A stretch of 64,000 nucleotides of DNA from Scytonema sp. UIC 10036. GTDB lineage: Bacteria > Cyanobacteriota > Cyanobacteriia > Cyanobacteriales > Nostocaceae. Shown here piece by piece: positions 57,225-64,000 of this stretch. The notes below the pieces were generated by a model, which saw nothing but the letters and a program-made list of their open reading frames with translations, searched no databases and was not told where the DNA came from. The position numbers and the translations under genes were made by a program. How positions within the stretch are numbered: position 1 is the stretch's first letter; each line of letters starts with the position of its first letter. Where the stretch lies: the NCBI RefSeq assembly GCF_009725235.1, contig NZ_WJFC01000019.1, forward strand, positions 1 to 64,000, written 5' to 3'.

Positions 57225-59150
57225 TTATTCTACCACTCCAGTATTGAAAGGTCTACAGCGTCGGGAAGGCTTGGGATATAAATCATCCCAGAAAAGCGTT
57301 ATTTCTAAGTCTTCTTTTTGTTTGCGTAATTCATGTATTTTGTGACGCCAATCCCTCCATTCTGCTCTTTTTATATGACCTTCGTCTCCTTCAACAAGAG
57401 GTTTGCTCTTATTTCGACTCCAGACTGCGATCGCTATGCTTTCCTCAATTGTTTTCAATTCTGATAATGATGGCTCTGTACCGATATAAAAGATATCTTC
57501 TCCAGGAAATTCAATCTCACAACTATCATTATTGCTCTTCCATAATCTATCTTTTTTGTCATCAATATCTGAAGAAGATCTAAAAAAATATTCATCAAAA
57601 TAACGTTCAAATGAGTTAATAAATACTCGATATAGTTTACCTAATTTGCTAAAATCTCTATTATCATTAACGCTAATTTTATCTATGGGTGTATTGTAGT
57701 AGTCTAATGGGAGAAAAAACTCAATCTCAAGCTTAACCCCTTTTAGCAAAATGTGCAGACTATAATGAGCTTTCTGAATTAAATCTGGGAATATATCTTG
57801 GAGACAAGTATATAAACTGTCGCTTTCGGATTCAGTATTCTGTTTATTTTTTTTCAGATCCAAACGCACATTCTCGGCATATCGAGCCAATGGCAAATCC
57901 TTACTTTTTACCCAAAGATTCATATTTAAAAGCAATGAGCCAGAAAGTTGTCCTGTATTATTATCGTGATCTAATTCCGGTTCAATTTCAATTTGAAGCC
58001 GGATCTCGCTATCTTTGAGATATTTTTTTAGTTGGTTAAATGAATTCCTGACCAACTCTTGAATTTTCCGTAAATCTACTCCTGTTCTATATTCAATTAC
58101 TTGTCTTTGCCATTCTTCAATATTCTGAGCGAGACTTGGCTGGTAGTAATTACCGCGCTCGCTGAATCTTTTCCTACACCATTCTGAACAGGCAATCAGC
58201 GGGCAAATTCCATCTGACACTGGTGTAATTGATAAATCTTTTAATTTCTCTTTGAGGTCTGGCTCATCTAAGACAAATTCTTCAATAAATTTGCTACTTA
58301 AAAGAAAAGAATTGATTAAAAACAAACTATCGTCCAATCTTTCCCTTAAAAACTTTAACAATTCTTCTATAAAATCATAGCGGTTTTCTTTCCATGTCTG
58401 CAAAGTTTTAGGTAAAATAGGAAAAAATTTAGCCGAAGTCTCAGTTCCCGCAATGCTATATTGAACATGTTGCTCTTCAGAGGTATTATTTTGTTTAATC
58501 TCTTCTATTAGCTTATCTAGATTGATATACCCCAGAGTCTGTAAACCCACATCCTGACACAATTTCTTAACTGCATTTGCAAGTGCATTGGAGAATACAC
58601 CTTCGTTTGCTGTTTGCTTCGCACGACAGGCAGCAATAGCATGAACGGCAATATTCGTCTTTTTTTCGACTGGTTGATATTGCTGAATTACGTTTAAGGC
58701 AAAATTCGTAACATCTATTGCACCAGATCCCGAATGACAAGTATCGATAATATAAAGAATTTGGGATATTTTTACTCCCTTATTAATTAGAGGGCGGACT
58801 AAATCTTTTGTGAGTAAAACGGTCGTTCCAATTTGGTCAATAATGGTATCTTTCATTACCAAGTAATGTCCATCTCCTGGCAGAGAATCCCCATGACCAG
58901 AATAGTAGAAAATTACAATATCAGTTTCGCGCCGATCTTTATCTTGAAGCCAATCGGCAAATTGTCTTTTGAGCTCCTCAGCCCTCGGATTAGATTGCAA
59001 GTCTTCCAAAACTCGCTCATAACCGAAATGTTGAGTAAATACCTCGACTACCGTTTTTAGATCTTCATTAACACTAGGTAATGGATTATAATTATCATCA
59101 TATTCACTTGTTCCACAAGCAATTAGGTAGTACCGAGTTTTTCCATGCAT
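57225..59150 (-). CDS. Caspase-like protease with VMAP-C-like C-terminal domain
   Basis: 641 residues. Residues 1-250 are a peptidase C14 (metacaspase/orthocaspase) domain with the catalytic His86 in FYYSGHGDS and Cys138 in IIDTCHSGSG. The C-terminal ~330 residues (IEFFLPLDYYNTPIDKI, LGKLYRVFINSFERYF) match the vWA-MoxR-associated-protein C-terminal domain (VMAP-C). In such systems VMAP proteins link effectors to the vWA/MoxR switch. It sits between the hydrolase and MoxR genes with 9-bp and 1-bp gaps. Effector role inferred: proteolysis on activation. Confidence 0.82.
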   Translation of the reverse strand: MHGKTRYYLIACGTSEYDDNYNPLPSVNEDLKTVVEVFTQHFGYERVLEDLQSNPRAEELKRQFADWLQDKDRRETDIVIFYYSGHGDSLPGDGHYLVMKDTIIDQIGTTVLLTKDLVRPLINKGVKISQILYIIDTCHSGSGAIDVTNFALNVIQQYQPVEKKTNIAVHAIAACRAKQTANEGVFSNALANAVKKLCQDVGLQTLGYINLDKLIEEIKQNNTSEEQHVQYSIAGTETSAKFFPILPKTLQTWKENRYDFIEELLKFLRERLDDSLFLINSFLLSSKFIEEFVLDEPDLKEKLKDLSITPVSDGICPLIACSEWCRKRFSERGNYYQPSLAQNIEEWQRQVIEYRTGVDLRKIQELVRNSFNQLKKYLKDSEIRLQIEIEPELDHDNNTGQLSGSLLLNMNLWVKSKDLPLARYAENVRLDLKKNKQNTESESDSLYTCLQDIFPDLIQKAHYSLHILLKGVKLEIEFFLPLDYYNTPIDKISVNDNRDFSKLGKLYRVFINSFERYFDEYFFRSSSDIDDKKDRLWKSNNDSCEIEFPGEDIFYIGTEPSLSELKTIEESIAIAVWSRNKSKPLVEGDEGHIKRAEWRDWRHKIHELRKQKEDLEITLFWDDLYPKPSRRCRPFNTGVVE

Positions 59151-59159
59151 ATTGCTCTC

Positions 59160-60017
59160 TCATTCATCAATAAGACCCAACTTAATTGCTTCTCCTGTTT
59201 CGGCTGCTGTGAAATAACGACTTGCATCGTGAGCATTAGCACCGTTATCAACTAGCTTGTCTTCTACAGATCCATGAAATAAAGGGTTTAGCCGTTTTAC
59301 CAGAGCAACAACATCTCCTTGATCGGCAATATTGATCCACTTTTCTACACTTCCCGGCCACTGACCTAAATTATCTTGGGGCGCTGGGTCTAGTCGGTCA
59401 AAAATTAGCCGTCTTATTCCCAAGGGGGAACCCAGAGTAACAAAAACTTTGACAGGCCATTCTGGATGCTGACATAAGGTCTCATAACAAACAATTGACC
59501 CTAAAGAATGACCCACAAGTACGCGGGTATCTTCATCAATGGCCTCCACAACTCGCTCTCGAATCTGCTGTCTTAAATCCTGCCTATGTAAGTAATTGCG
59601 AACTTGTTTGAGGTAGTATATTACGATACTCTCAGCGACGCCACCAAAATACTTGGAATTACTTAAGACTGTGAGAGCCTTTTGAACAAATCCGGGTGTT
59701 GATTTTTCTCTTGATGGCTCACTTGGGCCTCTAATACCATCTTCTACTTTTGCCGCTTCTTCCCACCATTGCAAAAGGAGTTCCTTCTCCCAATCTGACT
59801 CAACATCGTTGGCATCATAATTAGGTATCCCAGTTCCTGACTTCGGGCGACCCCTGAACAGGTCTCCGTAAAATGCACAGCGAAATTCTTGCTCAGACTC
59901 TAATTTAGCCCCAGCGCGTTCCAAACCATCTTTGAGTGCTGGCAACCACTCGGCATGAATTGTATTGCTACCTCTAAATTCTTGGTTAATTCCATGAACA
60001 GCCACAATTTTAGCCAT
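59160..60017 (-). CDS. Alpha/beta hydrolase
   Basis: 285 residues, no signal peptide. The start IVAVHGINQEF provides the oxyanion-hole region, nucleophile Ser171 lies in LVGHSLGSIVCYE, and Asp/His of the triad are probably in the GDVVALVKRLNP region and the C-terminal AHDASRYF. Resembles lipase/esterase-like or acyl hydrolases in defence loci. It is the first gene of the conflict operon. Confidence 0.8.
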   Translation of the reverse strand: MAKIVAVHGINQEFRGSNTIHAEWLPALKDGLERAGAKLESEQEFRCAFYGDLFRGRPKSGTGIPNYDANDVESDWEKELLLQWWEEAAKVEDGIRGPSEPSREKSTPGFVQKALTVLSNSKYFGGVAESIVIYYLKQVRNYLHRQDLRQQIRERVVEAIDEDTRVLVGHSLGSIVCYETLCQHPEWPVKVFVTLGSPLGIRRLIFDRLDPAPQDNLGQWPGSVEKWINIADQGDVVALVKRLNPLFHGSVEDKLVDNGANAHDASRYFTAAETGEAIKLGLIDE

Positions 60018-60530
60018 AGCTAATTAAGTTGAGTTCTACGGAGTGATTGTAGTCTAAATACCATATTTTCGTCTACTAAATCCATTTGTCATTCTTTGTT
60101 ATTCTGGGATGTTCTGCTTGTAATTAAACGATCGTCAACCCTTTGTAGTCACTCTGAAAAAAGAAAAATGTAAGCTAATTTTTCAGATTTTGATGTCTGC
60201 TTCTACACCTCTAAGTTGTCTTTTGAAATCAGCTTAAAGCAAACAAACTAGAGTGCGCTGCGAAGCACAAGCTGTACTCAGCTTATCGCTCTTAAACTTG
60301 ACGTTCTGCAAGATCCTCTAGATCCCCGACAACTTCTGCGGATACAGCGGGTTAATGGGGTACCTCTCAGTCAGTACTCTTATGGTGGGCTGCTGCAGAG
60401 CGTTGTGCTACACACAGGAGGCGGAGCCTCTCTTAAGGCATTCCCAGGCGGAGCCTGGGAACGAGATGGACGAGATGGGTGGCGTTACTCTTCATTCGCG
60501 ATGGGCGCATCCGCAGGAGTTGTCTAGTTA
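60018..60530. other. Promoter region of the conflict operon and 3' side of iscB
   Basis: No gene is supported. The left part should carry the operon promoter; the right part has a dispersed palindromic repeat (60418-60465) and no recognised protein. The IscB element's right end presumably lies here, but no defined end was found. Confidence 0.5.
60418..60465. repeat. Dispersed palindromic repeat, inverted copy
   Basis: GAGGCGGAGCCTC followed by GCATTCCCAGGCGGAGCCTG and GGAACGAG. It is the reverse complement arrangement of the repeat at 45843-45890, with the same blocks in the same relative order. Confidence 0.82.
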
Positions 60531-61907
60531 TCAAATCGCGCTAAAACGAAGTAAATCCTGGTCAATCGTAGTAAAACTGTATTCGTAACCGTCAGATTGA
60601 TGAATTAGTTTGACGTATTGTCGATCTACAGCAATCCGATGACCGTTAATTAGCACTTCTACTCCTTTGTCAGTGGGCGTTTTAACTCTAGCTCGATAAA
60701 TTCCCGAGCGAACGTGTTTGCGATCTTTTAGCAAATTACAAATCACATAATCGCCTGCGGTTGCATGAGTATATTTCTGATTTTTGCTAACTAGCTTAAC
60801 TTCTTTTTTACCAGTAACAGGATTTTTCTTGATACTAGCGATAGCCGGAAAACCTTTAGCATTGACTCTCTGCACTTGTCTAGTACCGTGTCCAGTACAG
60901 GTAATCCGCAATGGTTGACATATTCGCAATTTGACAATTTGGTCGGTTCCTACACAAGCACTATCAATCCAGTGTGCTTTTGGCAATCCGCTTTTAATAC
61001 GAATCATTTTAGTAGATGCACCGTCTCCACTGATTACAGGCAATCCAAATTGATGTGCCATTTCAAATATGGCTTGACGGGTAGAGTTAACAGCCGCAGC
61101 ATCACTTAATGACTTCTTCTGATGTGATGTAATTTTTTGGAGAATTTCGCCTTTGTCTTTGAGAAATTGCTCTACTGGCTTATTCCCTTTTTTCTGATTG
61201 CATTTTTCACAAGATAAAGTCAGGTTTGAGAATCGGTCACTACCTCCGTTGCTACGTGCATTAATATGCTCAATTTGTAAGGGGACATCTGTTTGACCAC
61301 AATAAACACATTCTCTACCCCAATGCTCAAGCAACGCTTCGCGTAGAGTGTAGCCCCATAAAGTACCTTGCTGATATTCAATACCTTCTATGTCTGGTGT
61401 CTCCATTTTTTGCAAGTCGAATTTTACCGATTCAATTGCAATTGATTTAATTGGAGCTATTTTCAGCAATCGTTTTATCCAAGTCTGGGTAGTTAACAAC
61501 CGATGCCTTAAAGATGGTGCTAGCCAACCATTTGGTTTTTGACGCTCGAACCGTTTTTTCCGATAGCGAAGTCTTCTGGTCCTTCTAGAACCTCGAACAC
61601 CAGATCTTTTAATCATCTCCATTTTAATCCGATCGCCTCGGTGTTCTAATTCCATTGCCCAGACAATTTCATTCTTATTTAAATCCACTAGAGAAATCCC
61701 TGTAAATTTTGAACCGGGGTCAATTCGTAGTTCTAAATATGGCTCTACATTTTCATCAACATCCTTATCTAGAATTAAAGTAAATGGAAATAGCCTTAGG
61801 CAACTAGCTTTGCCCTGAGACTGTAGGAACCTTGCTCTAACTGGAGTCGTTGGTTTTAGTATTTTTCCGTTTTTACTTAAAACAAATACCGAATTAGTAA
61901 TCATCAT
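60531..61907 (-). CDS. iscB: IscB RNA-guided nuclease (OMEGA)
   Basis: 458 residues. An N-terminal PLMP domain (VFVLSKNGKILKPTTPVRA) is followed by split RuvC with Asp63 (LRIDPGSKFTG), Glu159 (SIAIESVKFD) and Asp315 (HWIDSACVGT), plus an Arg-rich bridge helix (RRTRRLRYRKKRFERQK). The HNH domain (about 195-245) holds Cys200/203, His214 and Cys233/236. All catalytic residues are present, so DNA cleavage should be possible. IscB is the ancestor of Cas9 and uses an omega-RNA transcribed just upstream. Start: ATG 61907 (GGAG nine bases upstream), possibly the second ATG at 61904. Confidence 0.9.
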   Translation of the reverse strand: MMITNSVFVLSKNGKILKPTTPVRARFLQSQGKASCLRLFPFTLILDKDVDENVEPYLELRIDPGSKFTGISLVDLNKNEIVWAMELEHRGDRIKMEMIKRSGVRGSRRTRRLRYRKKRFERQKPNGWLAPSLRHRLLTTQTWIKRLLKIAPIKSIAIESVKFDLQKMETPDIEGIEYQQGTLWGYTLREALLEHWGRECVYCGQTDVPLQIEHINARSNGGSDRFSNLTLSCEKCNQKKGNKPVEQFLKDKGEILQKITSHQKKSLSDAAAVNSTRQAIFEMAHQFGLPVISGDGASTKMIRIKSGLPKAHWIDSACVGTDQIVKLRICQPLRITCTGHGTRQVQRVNAKGFPAIASIKKNPVTGKKEVKLVSKNQKYTHATAGDYVICNLLKDRKHVRSGIYRARVKTPTDKGVEVLINGHRIAVDRQYVKLIHQSDGYEYSFTTIDQDLLRFSAI

Positions 61908-61909
61908 TT

Positions 61910-62110
61910 GATGAATCTCCCTATTGGGGTATGGTGTGCCTCGACACTGCTTAAAAGTTTGTCAGTGGATTACGGTTTTGCGCTGTCGTGAGCAGCCATG
62001 TTCCTTCTCCGACGCTTGAGACTGGCTAATCTCATTAAGTCATGACCTTTAAGCGGACTTAAACCCTTACGGATAATGTGGAATCAACAGTTCTACACTG
62101 AGTCTTGGTG
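61910..62110 (-). ncRNA. Candidate omega-RNA (HEARO-like)
   Basis: About 200 nt immediately upstream of iscB, on the same strand, with no ORF but several stems: CACTG/CAGTG (61945-61967), GCTG/CAGC with CTCACGA loop, GAGA/TCTC, and TTTAAG/CTTAAA with TCCG loop (62048-62063). Position and structure match IscB omega-RNA (HEARO) architecture. The guide would be at the high-coordinate end; its exact boundary and length are unknown. Confidence 0.6.
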
Positions 62111-62289
62111 AAGTCAAAAACCGAATTACTTCGATTTCTAACGAATTGCTCCGTTTCACGCACTTCTCGGGGAGCTAGTGAGAACAAAAACAGTACTTGC
62201 ACTGATGTTATTCCAATTAAATGGAAGTTATTTTACTTATTATCCATTTTTAGTGCTGATATTATCCTAATTGATTGGAGTAACCAAGG

Positions 62290-62622
62290 GTGAAATCTCC
62301 AGAAGATAAGTATAAAGACTTAGAACGGGTTGAGCGTCAACTCCGGGAAAAAGAGACAGAACTGAGACTGCGTGAGTTAGACAATCAAATGAATGCTGAC
62401 AATGCTGAGGTTTATCAAACCGTAAAGCATCAGTCTAAAAACTTTGAAAAACCGTGGCAAAAGAAAGCTATTCTCGGAGCTAAATTATTTGCTCTCGGAG
62501 TTATAGCAATTGTTGCTGTCAAAGTAGCATCATTTATAGCAGGAATTGTCATTATTGGATTGCTAGGATTTGTTGCATATAAACTTTTTTTTGACCAAAA
62601 AAGGATGAAGGATAAAAGATAA
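62290..62622 (+). CDS. Small coiled-coil membrane protein
   Basis: 110 residues from GTG 62290 with TTGGAG upstream. The N-terminal 55 residues are a charged coiled coil (KDLERVERQLREKETELRLR); two adjacent membrane segments (ALGVIAIVAVKVASFIAG, VIIGLLGFVAYKLFF) form the C-terminus. The next gene on the same strand is the dynamin-like protein 139 bp downstream; they may act together at membranes (inference). Confidence 0.65.
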   Translation: MKSPEDKYKDLERVERQLREKETELRLRELDNQMNADNAEVYQTVKHQSKNFEKPWQKKAILGAKLFALGVIAIVAVKVASFIAGIVIIGLLGFVAYKLFFDQKRMKDKR

Positions 62623-62676
62623 AGGATGAAAAATAGGTTAATAGATGGAAGCAAGCCCCTCAATCCATTGATGGAG

Positions 62677-62757
62677 TTTACTTCATAATTCATCCTTCAT
62701 AATTCATCCTTCATAATTCATCCTTCATAATTCATCCTTCATAATTCATAATTCAAC
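62677..62757. repeat. TTCATAATTCATCC tandem repeat
   Basis: Five imperfect copies of the 14-bp unit TTCATAATTCATCC between the small membrane protein gene and the dynamin gene, ending a few bases before the dynamin start. Confidence 0.88.
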
Positions 62758-62761
62758 AAAC

Positions 62762-64000
62762 ATGGTGACTCAAGCAGGAACTGATACATTTCTCAATGAC
62801 TTAGAGCGTGTCGTACAAGTTCGCGCTGAGGTTGCTGTTGCTTTAAATCAAATAGCTAATACAATCGAGCACGCGGAAGTTGCTGGAGACACAACATCTG
62901 GAAAACTCAGTTTAGAACGCGATATTGAAGATATTAAAGTAGCTAGTAAAAACCTCCGCACGGGTGTCTTTCGCTTGCTCGTTCTGGGAGATATGAAACG
63001 GGGTAAAAGTACCTTACTGAATGCCTTACTGGGTGAGAATTTATTACCAAGCGATGTGAATCCTTGTACGGCAGTATTAACAATTTTACGTTACGGCGCG
63101 GAAAAAAAAGTCACTGTCTATTATAATGATGGCAAAAGCCCGCAGCAGTTAGATTTTCAAAACTTTAAGTTTAAATACACTATCGATCCACAAGAAGCAA
63201 AAAAACTAGAGCAAGAGAAAAAGCAAGCTTTCCCAGATGTTGATTATGCAGTGGTTGAGTACCCTTTACCTCTACTCTCCAAGGGAATTGAAATTGTTGA
63301 TAGCCCAGGATTGAATGATACGGAAGCAAGAAACGAATTATCGTTGGGTTACGTGAATAACTGTCATGCCATCTTGTTTGTCATGAGAGCATCGCAACCT
63401 TGCACCCTTGGGGAACGGCGCTATTTGGAGAATTATATCAAAGGACGGGGGCTGTCAGTTTTCTTTCTGATTAATGCTTGGGATCAAGTGAAGGAATCTT
63501 TGATTGATCCTGACGATGAAGAGGAATTAAAATCGGCTGAGGATAGATTGAGACAGGTTTTCCGAGCTAATCTGGCTGAATACTGTTATGTAGATGGACA
63601 CGATCTCTATGATGAACGAGTGTTTGAAATCTCTTCCATTCAAGCACTGCGTCGTCGATTGAAAAACCCTCAAGCTTCTTTGGAGGGAACTGGCTTTCCT
63701 AATTTTATGGGTTCGTTGAATACTTTTCTGACTCGTGAAAGAGCGATCGCAGAACTGCGCCAAGTCAGAACGTTAGCAAGACAAGCATGCGATCGCACTC
63801 GCGAAGCCATTGAAAGAAGAATCCCATTACTTGACCAAGATGTCAACCAATTGCGAACAAGAATTAACTCTGTAGAACCCGAATTCAAAAAACTCACAAA
63901 TATCCGAGATCAATTTCAGCAAGAAATCAGAAACACCAGTGACACCAAATCTAAAGCTGTGGCAGATTCTTTCCGCGACTATGTTTTGGGCTTGGGAAAT
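62762..64000 (+). CDS. Bacterial dynamin-like GTPase (partial)
   Basis: 413 residues to the window edge, incomplete at the 3' end. GTPase domain: P-loop GDMKRGKS (76-83), G3 in VDSPGLND and G4 in LINAWD. A helical stalk-like region begins near residue 330. Bacterial dynamin-like proteins remodel or fuse membranes and can take part in phage defence. The remaining paddle and GED-like part lies outside the window. Confidence 0.88.
   Translation, partial: MVTQAGTDTFLNDLERVVQVRAEVAVALNQIANTIEHAEVAGDTTSGKLSLERDIEDIKVASKNLRTGVFRLLVLGDMKRGKSTLLNALLGENLLPSDVNPCTAVLTILRYGAEKKVTVYYNDGKSPQQLDFQNFKFKYTIDPQEAKKLEQEKKQAFPDVDYAVVEYPLPLLSKGIEIVDSPGLNDTEARNELSLGYVNNCHAILFVMRASQPCTLGERRYLENYIKGRGLSVFFLINAWDQVKESLIDPDDEEELKSAEDRLRQVFRANLAEYCYVDGHDLYDERVFEISSIQALRRRLKNPQASLEGTGFPNFMGSLNTFLTRERAIAELRQVRTLARQACDRTREAIERRIPLLDQDVNQLRTRINSVEPEFKKLTNIRDQFQQEIRNTSDTKSKAVADSFRDYVLGLGN

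Noticed and set aside
60355..60588. 77-codon plus-strand frame near the iscB 3' end
   Set aside because: It overlaps the IscB coding end antisense and runs through the dispersed repeat.

Overview
The window looks like chromosome from a filamentous, probably heterocyst-forming cyanobacterium (Nostocales-like). The reasons are frequent HIP1 octamers (GCGATCGC), heptamer-type short tandem repeats in many intergenic gaps, a cyAbrB-type regulator, several large PAS/GAF histidine kinases, and an XisF-like large serine recombinase homologue. No rRNA or tRNA gene was found, and the source genome cannot be named from sequence alone.

Layout. 1-7 kb: adenylate cyclase, a TPR protein with a broken N-terminus, a MITE-like element, a VOC protein and a recombinase homologue with no catalytic residues. 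7-18 kb: mostly housekeeping genes (membrane protein, GT39 glycosyltransferase, ClC transporter, cyAbrB, Rrf2, CbiB, a solo IS607 transposase, PyrR). 18-26 kb: four collinear two-component genes on the minus strand. 26-30 kb: moaE, then an exopolysaccharide pair (WecG-type glycosyltransferase and XrtA-type deacetylase). 30-39 kb: an integrated element with tyrosine integrase, TOPRIM/SF3 helicase-primase, ribbon-helix-helix proteins and small orphan genes. 39-46 kb: DICT-GAF kinase, pentapeptide protein, DUF4212/sodium:solute symporter pair, argG. 46-48 kb: a tandem-duplicated Rpn/DUF4351-like gene.

48.5-62 kb is the most unusual part. A group II intron whose reverse-transcriptase gene is split by a second complete group II intron (a twintron arrangement) lies beside a compact four-gene minus-strand operon: alpha/beta hydrolase, caspase with a VMAP-C-like C-terminus, MoxR AAA ATPase, and SAV_2336-type vWA fused to a formylglycine-generating-enzyme (C-type lectin fold) domain. 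This matches the vWA-MoxR-VMAP class of NTP-dependent conflict systems. The last part of the lectin-fold domain has the codon pattern of a diversity-generating retroelement (DGR) variable region: runs of NNY codons followed by an adenine-free tract. No template repeat or DGR reverse transcriptase was found in the window. Next to the operon is an intact IscB (OMEGA) nuclease with a structured, HEARO-like omega-RNA candidate upstream. A small membrane protein and a bacterial dynamin-like GTPase, cut by the window edge, close the window.

How the genes work together. In the operon the inferred logic is a diversifiable lectin-fold/vWA sensor, a MoxR remodeller as switch, and a caspase and hydrolase as effectors, likely for phage defence or regulated cell death. 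All family assignments are by motif recognition; no database search was run.
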